Shown here piece by piece: positions 53,401 through 63,037 of a stretch of DNA of 64,000 nucleotides (position 1 is its first letter; each line of letters begins with the position of its first letter). Where the stretch lies: NCBI GenBank assembly GCA_002633005.1, contig NMRA01000174.1, forward strand, positions 434,859 to 498,858. Reading direction: 5' to 3'. The DNA comes from Phoronis australis (lineage: Eukaryota; Phoronida; Phoronidae). The notes below the pieces were generated by a model. That model saw only the letters and a list, made by a program, of their open reading frames with translations. It searched no databases and had not been told where the DNA came from. The translations under genes and the position numbers were made by a program.

Positions 53401-56400
53401 GAGCTGGAAACACAGATCTGAAACACACAAAATGGTGGTGACCATACCGGCAGTCAGAACACGATTCATGAACAGTGATAATGAAACTGCATGGTACACA
53501 AGGCATTTAGACATTATTTATTCTCTGAATGTAGCACACAACATGGCGGAAACATGGAATGGTGTTTTGTTAAACTTTTCAACCAAAAAAATTAAAAACA
53601 TCCTAGATGACTCTTAACAAAGCACTGATATTTGTAGCACTACCACTGGAGATCAAAGAATGGGCATTTGCTTATTTATTTTTAAGTGAAACAATTGGAG
53701 AACAATGTTAACCATGGCTTAGTATTTCACTGAAACATTTAATCACCTGCAGTTTTGACACAGAAGGAACTGAGGGTTATAACCTTCTGCATACAAAAGT
53801 ATTACTACAATTAATCACCTACTTAGGAAAAAACAGGAAAGAAAATTGCAAACATATTTTACCAAATTTCTCAATAAAAACAAAATTCAAGAAAATTCTA
53901 CACTGACCACTAGCCTGGCTTGTACAGTGCAGCTGGTGCAAAACATTATTTAGTCAAAAATTGACTATTCACAAAGGTAATCAACCTTCTAAAAATAGAA
54001 AAATAATAAATTTTGCTATTGGTGTTGTGCAAAATAACTAAGACGTATCTAGACTCAAAACTTTACATAGTAATAATACATCTACAATACAATCACACCT
54101 ATCAGATCATGACTCTGCAGTCGTAATCCATCACTGATGAACGATAACAAAAAGCAGACAATGATGCATTCATAACAACTTTCACAGATAAACATGGAAT
54201 GTTTGATTTATAAGCAGACTGGTGCTATTGTGGTGTGTAAGACAGGAATGTAACACACAAAACCAGATAAATGATAAGTGTTGATTATTCAAACATTAAC
54301 ACACATGTCTGTACAGCTATGTACCTTTTGCCTGTCAGCATAAATGATACAGTAAGGATTTGGAGACTTATCACCTTGTGTGGACCGAAGACTTTCAGCC
54401 CCGTGTACGAGGACTTGAGTGACACCAGCAACTACAACAGTCGTATAATTAAAAGTACATTTAATGCGACGGTATATCATGAGCAAGCCAAAATTTCAAT
54501 TTTTAACATTGATCAAGATCCTTATATTTCTTGGCAGAGAAGATGTTTATGTCAGTATTATTATGACAGAATCGTAAATCTCCAGTTTCATACCTTCAAC
54601 ATGCTGGCATACTGTAATGGTCCTTATTGTTGTTTTGCCTAATTATAGTTCCTAATTTCAAATAAAGCATACTAATACAAAAAACAAAGATATCTTAAGA
54701 ATTGAAATTATCAATGATTCCGACCTTTAACAGTCACCCAAAAATCAAGAAAATAGTCCCAACTTCATCAAAAATGCAACGTCTTAATCATTATTAACTC
54801 ACAGGGCTTGGAATGACCAACAAAAAAAAGAGGAAAATTTTCCAGATGATGTATCGTTCCACAAATAAATAGGTGATAGAAATAGTTATTGTGTTATAAA
54901 ATTTAACTGAAATAAATGTATTTGCATGAATAAAGTCAAAATAGTGATAAAAAGAGACAAAAAGAGGAAACTGGAAATCAAATAAGAGGAAATCAAAACC
55001 AAAAAAGAGGAAATCCAAGCCCTGAATGCAGTTGGCATGCAGATATTCGACCAAATGAAACAAACAGCACGGCAAAACTTGGTTGAAAATTGGCTAATGA
55101 ACTCCCTATTTCTTGAAAAGAAGTATATACATTCTTAATTTTTTTACAACAATTATTACTGGACAACTTCTTCCTGCATTTTTCATATTGTCTAAAAATA
55201 CTCCTTGTGTGCGGATCACATCTGTGTAGTAGCTCCCCGAGTGACATCGTTAAAAAAACAAACGATAGAAAATTCTTAAAAAATTATATTAAACTGCAGT
55301 ACTTCGAATGTATACTGCATTCATGGAAGGCAAGAAATAAAATAAGACCTCAGTCAGTAGTGAGACATTGATAGCAAATAAAAGTCATGACATAACAAAC
55401 CATTCACAACAAAGCAATTAGGATACTTGGCATAGCAGGTGATCAAAGAGAGCCTGTAGGGCAATAGCCAGCCAGTGGGCACAGCAGGAGGGACTTGTTG
55501 AATAGAGACAGTGCTTTACTGTAGCCTGTCAATTGAGGGTTTAGAACAGGTTCCCCCTCTATATAATTAATGACTCAAGTAATAACAATCTATTTTTATC
55601 TTTCTCTGTGTATCTGATAGTAGTGTTATCCTCTTGCAGTAACACTCTTCTATGAGGCACTCACTCAAAATGGTATTTAGTAGCTCCATTTTGTAAGTGC
55701 TAGGACAAGGCGAAAGTGAACAAACAGTCTGGCTAACGTAACACTGTCTATAGACAGAATGAAGACATTAATTCTCAGGGCAAGTAAATTGGTAGACAAC
55801 ATTACATTACATTTTTGCTTAAGTTCTGGCCTTAAACTCAACTTGTTCTTCATGACAAGGCTATGAGTTTTAAAATTCTGGTAATACACACACACACACA
55901 ATATTTTAGCCTACTTTGTAAACAGTAACATTATCACATCCGACTTTCTTAATGACTCTCCTGTCTTGCACATAATTATTACCCATCTGGTTGTGGTAGT
56001 AAAATATTTTGATTGTAGCACCAGTGATTTGTGGCTCTGAGTCTAACTTTGACAAGAACCGCTGGATTTGCCTGCCTATCATTCTCTTAGAATAGCTGTT
56101 GTTTACAAGGGTCTGTTTAATGGAAGATTCACTATTAAACAAATCCCAGTCACTGGAAACACCATATGCTCGCTTGATGAAATTAGTCCGCCAGTTAATT
56201 AATATTTTTTCGGGCAGTCACTTTGAGCATTAAGACAAGATCCTAGGTCTGTAGGTTTGCGATAAACAGATGTAACAAACCCTGTGTCACAATACTCAAA
56301 CAGTACATCCAAACAGGACATTTTTCCACCAACAGCAGCAGTTTCGTATGTAAATTTTAGGACTGAATTAACTTCAGATTTACATTTTAATGTCAGTAAG

Positions 56401-59400
56401 TTATTTATCTATGATTTATCCTTCAAGGATCCCAGTGTGGTTCAACACTCATTCCCAAGTCTCATTTCACAATAAAAATGGCAGTTTTTAACACTTCAAG
56501 TCTAATTTGAATAAGAGAATGTACAAAGACAGGCTTACGGCAAAAACACAATAAAAGTTAATCTGAGTCCTGTGCATGATCATCACTGCAATCTTTTGAT
56601 GAACCAATACTGACACCAATAGATTGAAATAGTTACCAATACAACTACTGGCATAGTACACCAGAGTTACTACAGTACTCGTAGACTACACTGATTGCAA
56701 TACAGAAAGGTGTTTCCACACTAAGGTTCTGCCATTACTAGACAACCTATGTAAAGGGTTTTCAAAATGCTAGCACAGGAAGAGTTATGAAAACACTTAC
56801 CATCGTTAGCAGGACTGTTGACAGGTGAATCGTCTAGCACAGTTGGCTGTAGTGGTGAATATTCCATGACAAGGAAAAGCCGTACGAAACCGTCTCCATT
56901 CTCTCCACAAAGATTATCGCACACGTTCGTTTTGACTCTTAAAATTTTACAAATCATTTCAGCAACAGCAAGCAATAAAAAGACAAAAAAAAACACAATA
57001 CAATAGCATTCTCTCAGCATGTTCTAGTATTTAAAATGTAAGGTAAGACAACAAGGGCTGTACAATAACATTCAAGTGCAATGGTCAAGAGAAATACTTT
57101 CACCATGGGGAAAGAAAAGAGAGACGACCCGATTGAGACATTTACGAATACTTAGCCAACTTTCAAAACATTCTTGTGTTTAAATAGGAACTAGCCCACT
57201 ACAAAACAGCACAAATCTACAGGTTTTCCACAGGTAATGTTTTTGAAGAATGGTAACCATAGCAACCAGGCAGTTAATGGGAGCTACAGCTAGCAAAGTA
57301 GACGTGTAACTAGTGTATTGTTAAATGTATTTTCCAAAAGTTTTATTAGATTATCGCTTAAATCTGGGCGAGTTCATTATAAATCATATCCCTTGATAAA
57401 AGTGTTGCCCTTATAAGTCACCTACGAACAAAAAGCTGAATTTAATTTTACTTATCTACATTAAAGAACAATGTTAAAGAAAGCCGCAATTCAACTGGTA
57501 GCACTATGTGGATGTCATTTAAATGACAAGAGTTGCAAATATGAATTTCGACAAAAAGTGATTATCAGAAATTATGCTATCATTTGAATATGCCGAAAGT
57601 ACCCAATACATGGGATAGAGGCATGCCACAGGAAGTTTGAAACATCTACCTCACTTTCTTACCGCCAACATATTCAACTCTCTCTGTTCCTCACAGCGCG
57701 TTGTTTGCGTTGTTTTTTTATTTCTACAAATTGTAAAGTTTGACACTGATATTTGGCTTTAGAAATATACCTTACTACAGAGCTTTTATGAGAAAATGCA
57801 TTGTGGAACAGTTTGACATAAAAGTGCATCACCGTGTACCAAGAGACCCTAAATGGCAGTAACCCCCAGGAGCCTCAGAAAAGGGGACTACGGGTTACTT
57901 CAATGACTTGGCAACAATTACACTGTGAGTCACAAATGTAAACTAGACTAACCTGAGGTTAGAGAAACGGTGGAAACAGACAGAAAGTGCACATCAACAC
58001 ATTTAGTGTTCACATCAACGAATCACTGAAAGAATAAATAGTTCTTTGCGCATTAGTACACAACATTAGTAAAGCTGCGATGTTACAACCTCTTACAGAA
58101 CACCACCACAAAGTTGAATGGCAAACTAGCCTCAATATGGAACTCGACATTCACAAGTAAAAAAAGAAAATGTTAATTTGTTTATCACATTTCCCAACCA
58201 AAAAACATGGTAAGTCAGCATTTACTCAGCTATTATTCTACACTAATAGGTACTTCTAAGAAGTAGATTCTTTCTATTAACTAGCTCTTGTAAGCACTTG
58301 ATGAGTTCCAAATGTTTCATAAAAGCAAGTAACAATGGATCTCTGGCCCTCAAGGTGCACTTATCCCTACAACTAACATAAGGCTCATAGCTAGTATGGC
58401 TTAAGATAGGGGGAGTTGATAAAACCCCTGAAAATGCCCAAGAAAAATGTCACATGGCCACAGCTTCCGTGATGCCCAGTTTTCTAATTCAATATCCTGC
58501 TATTTCACATTTGATAACACCCTTTTAAATATCACTTTCCCTCTTGGAAAATTACCTTCAATAGGTTGAAGTATTTATTTACTACCTACTGAACACAGAA
58601 AAGTCATAGACAGAGTACGTTATAGTTTTATTACATTAAAATATTACACTGCAGGTACATTTTTTGTCATTCAAAGGCGATCGTCATTATGGTTATATGT
58701 TGTGCAGTTCACAAAAATTTTATGCTCAGACTTTGCACAATAAAAATACTCATTCTGCAAATTAAAACACTTTAACAACTTAATTTCTTAAATTTGCATT
58801 GAATGCTTATCATGAGGTTTCCACGGAAACTTATGACAGTGGGGTGCTGGAAAGGTGAAGACCCAGTAATAACAAACTTTGAATTTCTCCACCCCTGTGA
58901 CAGGTTGTAGTAAAAGGCAATAAACGACCATGCACCTCGATTGTTGAAGACAGCACAAAACCACTCAGAACTTTTAACATCAACAGCATACTCATCCAGG
59001 TCAATGCCCTGCAGAGAATTTTCAACAGTTTGCTCTTGAACACCCATGCTTCATAGCCTTTGTTATATTCGGTTTAACATCCTATTCCAAATTTTTATGC
59101 ATCCCATTTAACGCACCCTGGGCATTTATACAGACAAGTATGGCCATTTATTCCACGTAACTCTGCACAGCTATCAACACACCATCACAGCAAACCATAA
59201 TAAGCACACTGGGACAGCATGGCAATAGCCATGTTCGAATTCAACTCTTCTCTTTCGAGGAGATAAAAAACGCACAGTATGGCTGACCTGAGAGACATGC
59301 TGCCATAATTTACTGCAAAGCCAATGCACAAACTCAAGGCTATCCTCTCATTATCTCATTAAACTCACACACACTTGTTATTATTATTTAATACTTTTCT

Positions 59401-62400
59401 CACAAATGTGTTTCAGCAATTACCACTCCAGAACTCAAACTCTCAAATAAGACACTTACATTTTTTGTCTTTCCCATGGGTAATCCGACAACTTGAGCTC
59501 AAAGGTAGCCATGATGTATCGGGACAGAAATTTACGACCCATCATTTTCAAAATTATCTAAGAAAAAAACAATATTGTGGTTCGTTACAGCTTTAATTGA
59601 AAGTTAGCATATTGTTTTGATTAATCAATCTCTATGACATCCCAGCTATGCCATAAACATCTCACCAATTTTGGACAAAAATTGTCCTTTTTGTCATTCT
59701 TCAAAGACTTATGAAATTGTTGAGCATGCTCATACATATTGTCAGGTTCTAGCTGTGATACAGTGTTTGAACACACAAAAATGTCATTTGTTGATACATT
59801 CATTTTTGAAAAAAAAAAAAGAAATTTCACTTGCCAGCTATATTGTGCCCTAAAGCGGTGAAATTTCACAGTATGAATTCTGTAACTGCAACACTAAAAT
59901 GGAATTTCTCAACATCACAATAGCAAAAATTAATCCCACGGTAATACTTGGAAATCATTGAATGATTTGATAAATCAAGTCTCATTACAGCACAGCCATT
60001 TCCTGGATTTCTACACAGTAAGCAAGTACCTTTGGCACGCGCTAATTTCACAGAAAATCAAAATAATATAGACTCTTTTACATATTTAAAACATTTGTCA
60101 AATGTAGAATCACTCACAGACTGCGACGCCATGTCATGTACCAAAAATGATATTGTACCCTCCCATCTGTCCACGGAGCTGTTGTATGACAGACAGCGCT
60201 CCTGTTGGCCAAGCTGAATGATGCTGTTCTCACATTCGTCTATGTGGAGAAAGATTTATTAGAATAAAATGCTAATGCTAACACGCTGTTTACAAAAGAA
60301 ACTTGAAATAAATTTGGGGGCCTCAAACACAACACCAAAAGAAACTACTAAAACCCTAACTGATAACTCAAATTTTAACCCAAAAATATTAGGAGCTCTC
60401 AAATTTGTCACGGAAAGTCTAAAATACAAAACAGGGTATACTACAATCATGTAAAAATCAAATTTTTGTCCCAATAAAATTCATATGCCATATTTTTTGG
60501 TTACTAAAAATAACTAAACCCCAATTTCAACTTTACGTAACACGTCAGCCTTTTTAATTTCCAAAAACATTTTCATGCTAATGATTTGTATTGACCAATC
60601 GTTACTTCTACCAAACATAACTTACCTTTGTTTCTGCAGTTAAAAACACCCCCTTCGACACAGATAGTGAGGACGCCACATGCTGCAACTAAAAGAAAGG
60701 CAATCGCAAACAGTTCACAGAACTCAGTGACAAAGTGCCTAGAAGCGGTCTAAGATATCTACACAGTTCCATTGGTAATATGTAGTCAGACATAACATGC
60801 CTGCGTTTAGAGAACCAGTTTTCTTCACTGAACAACGGGCATCAAACTGGTTCTCAAAATGTGGGCACCTTATATCCGGCTATTGATGTCCCACTGAAAA
60901 AGCACTTTGACCATTTACTTCATACAGGCACATCCTTGGTTACATTTAAAAAACAACCAAATTTGTGCTGGAAAAAATAACAAAGAAATACACAGTTCGA
61001 ATCAACTGGTAAATAAGCAAAAAATATTAGATTTCAAAAACAGAGGTGCCCATGAACAACAGTAAATTTTGGCTGATGCACAAAAACAATCAACAAAAAT
61101 TGTCATTCTCTATTTTTCAAATGATTGCTTCTTTACTACAAATAACTGCTGTTCTGTAACAGATTTACAGTTAAACTATGCTACTGGAAGAGTGAGAGTC
61201 TCAATTTGACAAAATAAGCATCCAATTATTCAACACATAGCCTGTGGAATTAGGTGAAGAATTATCTTGTACTCCTCAAACTATTCCTAACGGATTCTGA
61301 ACATCAAGTGAAGGGAACTTGATGGCAATGCAGACAGGCAACCAACTATGAGGTAATAAACAGTGCCCTGACATCAAATCCCAACCATGGCATTCAATTA
61401 TACTGTTATTAAAAAGTGTCTGTAAATGGGGCTCCATTATGCCAGCACCAATATTATTAGATTTACTGGAGAGAGAGTAATTGGTCATTAGAACCTCAAT
61501 ATACAATCACAGCAACTGATCAGTTGTCAGGGTCTATTGTACTGCCTTTTCTATTACATAACTAAAACATGTCAAGTTATCAACCTCCAATAGCTTGGAT
61601 ACAGAGAATTGTTCATAAAGGTATAGCAGACCAGCATTAAAATCTCAGATAGCACAAAACAGAGACAGTAGACTACCGGTATGTTTGTAAAATCTGGCCC
61701 AAAATGGCCAAAGGAAACATGATATATTTACTAACAGTCTTAAAAGGTACTAGCTGACCAAGACATAACAATATTGAATGTTTACTACTACAAAATATGA
61801 CATTGCAGAAAACAGCATCAACTGATTATCGTATTGATCAACGTAAAGCTAAACAAATGCAAGCAGATATTGGTGTTTATATTCAAACAATGGTATAATT
61901 TTTATTATATAGAATATGTAGGAAACACTCGGGCTTAAATGAAATCTCACCTGAGTTGTCATTTGTTAGAAGACTATTCCTGGGACCAGGTAGGCCAATG
62001 GTTATGTTAATGGCAAATGGGTCCACCATCTGATGGGCGAGGGCTTCCATTATCAAGGTGTGTACGTATGATTTAATTATAGGTATTTCAGTCAGCGGAA
62101 GCACGTTGAGCAACTTTAAGGAGAACCAAACTTCCGGTCTGAATAAAAATATTTCATAGGTCAAGAAACTAATGGAATTGTCAAATACATTTAACATACA
62201 GCAAAAAACTGACTTTAAAAATGATCATTGTTAATGCTAGGCGAGATAAATTTTCCTAGAAGCAGGACTGTGCAACTTTGGCCAATTTTGGAACATCATG
62301 TCACACTAATGGCTGATCAGATTAATACGAAACTTTCAGACAATCTGTATTATATACTGTAATGAATTTTTTTAAAATGCTCCACTTCACTTTTGCATGA

Positions 62401-63037
62401 GGGTCTATCAAAGTAGGACTGTTCTTGAAAAAATGATACCTGTACAAACTGAAATGATAATTAGAAAATTGTAACAGCATTTTTGAGATTTCATCCTGGG
62501 ACATTTGTATCAAATGAAATTAAGTCATGTTGCTGATAGCACCGTTTTGTTATCGATGTACTTTTCTTTTTTATTAATTCTTACCAAAAAATACATGGTC
62601 ACATGGCCCATTTAACGAGCGTTAAAAATTCAAAATCTAATTCTACAGGTTTTCCACTTTCTGAAAATATACATTTTCATTGAGTTAAAATCTATAACTT
62701 TTAGGCATTCAGCTAAACACAGATATGTGAATGAGGTCCTAAGTAACCTTATAGTAAAAGTATTTTAAAGTACTTGACTGTCCCTGACATGGGATGGCAC
62801 CACTGGTCTGCCTCCTAAGTAACTAAGTAGTACAAGTGACTATACTATACTATACTATACTAGTAAAAACAACAAGTAATTCATAACATAATGAGGTTTG
62901 TAACTCACTTTTCAGTGAAGTAGCATGTGATACGAGTGACATGAGGAAACCCTGCATCCATGTCTAGACATACTGACATGACCAGTTGTCCACTGACGTG
63001 TAGGTCATCAACCGACAACAGCAGAGGGACATTACTC
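38306..63037 (-). CDS. SMP-like lipid-transfer domain plus four C2 domains (5' end off window)
   Basis: Twenty-two exons join in one frame apart from one missing piece: 63037-62909, 62138-61951, 60688-60626, 60239-60118, 59557-59460, 56937-56801, 54431-54325, 53417-53334, 52569-52480, (gap), 50775-50654, 49892-49822, 48292-48220, 47627-47556, 47143-47004, 45605-45516, 45210-44338, 44063-43864, 43469-43420, 41344-41230, 40932-40827, 39355-39244 and 38475-38306. About 1070 codons are visible. The order is: C-terminal half of an SMP-like domain, C2-1, C2-2, C2-3, a long disordered Ser/Arg-rich region, C2-4, and a C-terminal DTEL. Proteins with SMP and C2 domains (E-Syt/tricalbin, C2CD2/TMEM24) tether the ER to other membranes and move lipids; that role is inferred. 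The start and any amino-terminal membrane anchor are beyond the right edge. C2 calls are strong; the SMP call is good but made from memory of the fold; orthology is open. Confidence 0.8.
39244..39355 (-). CDS. C2-4 exon
   Basis: Phase 0 in (acceptor ATCATAG), phase 1 out (donor GTAATG), 112 nt. VSMDALMIFDVKNTYKEYI is a C2 strand and loop. An alternative AG nine bases downstream (GATACAG) also keeps the frame only with a different entry phase, so the upstream site is preferred. Confidence 0.75.
39453..39484. repeat. (AAAAT)n microsatellite
   Basis: Six tandem AAAAT units in an intron of the SMP-C2 gene. Confidence 0.9.
40827..40932 (-). CDS. C2-4 exon
   Basis: Phase 2 in, phase 0 out, 106 nt, acceptor CTGCAG, donor GTAAGG. 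VLGKSSRMKPETVCDFNKSF corresponds to the C2 segment ending in the usual P-x-F-N-E-x-F. Here it reads CDFNKSFV. Confidence 0.78.
41230..41344 (-). CDS. Start of C2-4
   Basis: Phase 1 in, phase 2 out, 115 nt, acceptor TTTTAG, donor GTGAGT. YYVVGKLLKARGIHNLKGDL is the first C2 strand and loop 1, followed by YCKIRLD. The loop 1 aspartates are mostly lacking, so calcium binding by this domain is doubtful. Confidence 0.82.
41989..42163 (+). promoter_or_regulatory. Possible TATA promoter and first exon inside an intron
   Basis: GTCACGTGAC (an E-box) at 41989-41998, TATAAAATT from 42015, a TCAGT initiator at 42047-42051 about 30 bp downstream, and a strong donor (CGGGTAAGA) at 42162 follow each other on the plus strand, opposite to the host SMP-C2 gene. 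No coding sequence was recognised after it. This may start a non-coding RNA or be part of a mobile element. Confidence 0.35.
43420..43469 (-). CDS. Linker exon before C2-4
   Basis: Phase 2 in, phase 1 out, 50 nt, acceptor TTGCAG, donor GTAAGT. Ser-rich linker LSSLGSTHSVSADKG. Confidence 0.7.
43864..44063 (-). CDS. Basic linker exon
   Basis: Phase 0 in, phase 2 out, 200 nt, acceptor TTTTAG, donor GTAAGA. LDDPIAHRINIAYEKAIQPK is followed by Arg/Ser-rich sequence (KRRSGTSQMRRAGSEPN) and ends WAMKKSD. It looks like a short helix then a disordered basic tail. Confidence 0.8.
44338..45210 (-). CDS. Large exon: end of C2-3 and Ser/Arg-rich disordered region
   Basis: Phase 0 in and out, 873 nt (291 codons), acceptor TTTCAG, donor GTATGG. 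The start (SPHWFQLQG, HLQCSIKVTP) is the last part of C2-3. The remainder is low in hydrophobics, with many R/K-x-x-S sites (KRRTSRQESSDS, SRKRRQS, RRRYSQSRG, RKSPLERSMTSPEF), typical of phosphorylation-regulated linkers. A poly-Asn/Ser patch (NDNNNINKRSSSSGSN) is present. Confidence 0.88.
45516..45605 (-). CDS. C2-3 exon
   Basis: Phase 0 in and out, 90 nt, acceptor TTTCAG, donor GTATGA. IIWDRDRLFVKDFLGSVTLG is the classic C2 strand with loop 3 aspartates (WDRD and KDFLG), so C2-3 is the best candidate for calcium binding. Confidence 0.88.
45880..46410. repeat. Diverged tandem repeats of about 150 bp
   Basis: Three degenerate units share phrases such as CCCAAGTCAAAAC-T, CAAGGTCAxCAxAATCxACT, ACAAAATATGA and TTGAGATAT/ACATxGTG. 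They lie in an intron of the SMP-C2 gene. Confidence 0.5.
46609..46680. repeat. 32-bp tandem repeat
   Basis: Two full copies and a partial third of a unit beginning TACTTCACACCCTTACTACT. Confidence 0.9.
47004..47143 (-). CDS. C2-3 exon
   Basis: Phase 1 in, phase 0 out, 140 nt, acceptor TTCCAG, donor GTAAGT. GFSDPYCEIKIG is C2 loop 1 with its Asp. TTTKCSTVAPVWEENVTM matches the usual K-x-x-T-x-N-P-x-W-N-E segment. Confidence 0.92.
47556..47627 (-). CDS. Start of C2-3
   Basis: Phase 1-1, 72 nt, acceptor ATATAG, donor GTAAGA. PPLVDFAILRAKDLIST is the first C2 strand. Confidence 0.82.
48220..48292 (-). CDS. Linker exon before C2-3
   Basis: Phase 0 in, phase 1 out, 73 nt, acceptor TTTCAG, donor GTGGGT. 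KRKLPSQMSQASSDSATVDS, a Ser-rich linker. Confidence 0.75.
49822..49892 (-). CDS. Linker exon after C2-2
   Basis: Phase 1 in, phase 0 out, 71 nt, acceptor TTGCAG, donor GTAGTT. KHFLLMEEFILNNFPSERPS. Phases fit both neighbours. Confidence 0.65.
50654..50775 (-). CDS. Probable C2-2 end exon
   Basis: Phase 2 in, phase 1 out, 122 nt, acceptor CTTCAG, donor GTGTGA. INQTGELFFSGYESLWCDKT then VGVSVSAIWSMNLKF, which resembles the final strand of a C2 domain. Its entry phase does not fit the exit phase of 52569-52480, so an exon of phase 0 to 2 should lie between, most simply in the gap. Confidence 0.55.
51366..52083. other. Assembly gap of 718 N
   Basis: Run of N. It falls between two exons of the SMP-C2 gene whose phases do not match, so it probably hides at least one exon. 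Apparent open frames crossing the gap are artefacts. Confidence 0.98.
52480..52569 (-). CDS. C2-2 exon
   Basis: Phase 0 in and out, 90 nt, acceptor TTCCAG, donor GTAAGA. CLLTVVIHHNDGLPASDSNM then LGVAHVKLS, the C2 strand, loop 3 and the L-G-x-A-x-V-x-L strand. Confidence 0.85.
53334..53417 (-). CDS. C2-2 exon
   Basis: Phase 0 in and out, 84 nt, acceptor TTTCAG, donor GTATTG. VPNTIKPNWGCLSEFIVPDY matches the C2 N-P-x-W-N-E-x-F-x-F segment. An AG 17 bases downstream would give a stop in this phase. Confidence 0.8.
54325..54431 (-). CDS. Start of C2-2
   Basis: Phase 1 in, phase 0 out, 107 nt, acceptor TTGTAG, donor GTACAT. VTQVLVHGAESLRS then SPNPYCIIYADRQK: first C2 strand and the S-x-P-Y-C loop, with Asn where calcium-binding C2 domains have Asp. 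Confidence 0.85.
54432..56800. other. Intron
   Basis: No exon recognised on either strand. A short CA run near 55885-55900 is the only clear simple repeat. Confidence 0.55.
56801..56937 (-). CDS. End of C2-1
   Basis: Phase 2 in, phase 1 out, 137 nt, acceptor TTTAAG, donor GTAAGT. VKTNVCDNLC then GDGFVRLFLVMEYSPLQP is the last C2 strand. A Pro/Ser linker (DDSPVNSPAND) follows. Confidence 0.83.
56938..59459. other. Intron
   Basis: Direct splicing 59460 to 56937 keeps the C2 frame. An open frame near 58772-59047 has an acceptor-like CTGCAG but no good donor or known domain (see rejected items). Confidence 0.5.
59460..59557 (-). CDS. C2-1 exon
   Basis: Phase 0 in, phase 2 out, 98 nt, acceptor TCTTAG, donor GTAAGT. 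IILKMMGRKFLSRYIMATFE then LKLSDYPW, two C2 strands and the connecting loop. Confidence 0.82.
60118..60239 (-). CDS. C2-1 exon
   Basis: Phase 1 in, phase 0 out, 122 nt, acceptor CATAG, donor GTGAGT. SSVDRWEGTISFLVHDMASQ is the W-x-E-x-F-x-F-x-V segment of the C2 fold. Confidence 0.83.
60626..60688 (-). CDS. Start of C2-1
   Basis: Phase 1-1, 63 nt, acceptor TTTTAG, donor GTAAGT. AACGVLTICVEGGVFN, the first C2 strand. Confidence 0.78.
61951..62138 (-). CDS. SMP-like domain exon (C-terminal part)
   Basis: Phase 2 in, phase 1 out, 188 nt, acceptor ATTCAG, donor GTGAGA. PEVWFSLKLLNVLPLTEIPI then YVHTLIMEALAHQMVDPFAI. A strand, a small-domain linker and a helix ending before a short strand fit the end of SMP domains in E-Syt and C2CD2/TMEM24 proteins, where L-P-x-x-x-I/V-P precedes the last helix. 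Confidence 0.8.
62838..62862. repeat. (ACTAT)n microsatellite
   Basis: Five tandem ACTAT units. Confidence 0.85.
62909..63037 (-). CDS. SMP-like domain exon, first exon of the gene within the window
   Basis: Phase 1 or compatible in, phase 2 out, 129 nt, acceptor CTTCAG, donor GTGAGT. LLLSVDDLHVSGQLVMSVCL then FPHVTRITCYFTEK: paired long strands ending in F-T-E-K-P with the next exon, as in an SMP barrel. Confidence 0.8.

Noticed and set aside
54271-54642. 123-codon plus-strand open frame
   Set aside because: It is antisense to the well-supported first exon of C2-2 and shows no domain.
58772-59047. Open frames suggesting an extra exon of the SMP-C2 gene
   Set aside because: The acceptor CTGCAG is good, but in the required phase the frame ends at a stop with no C2 similarity, and the neighbouring exons already join in frame without it. 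A rare alternative 3' end is not excluded.
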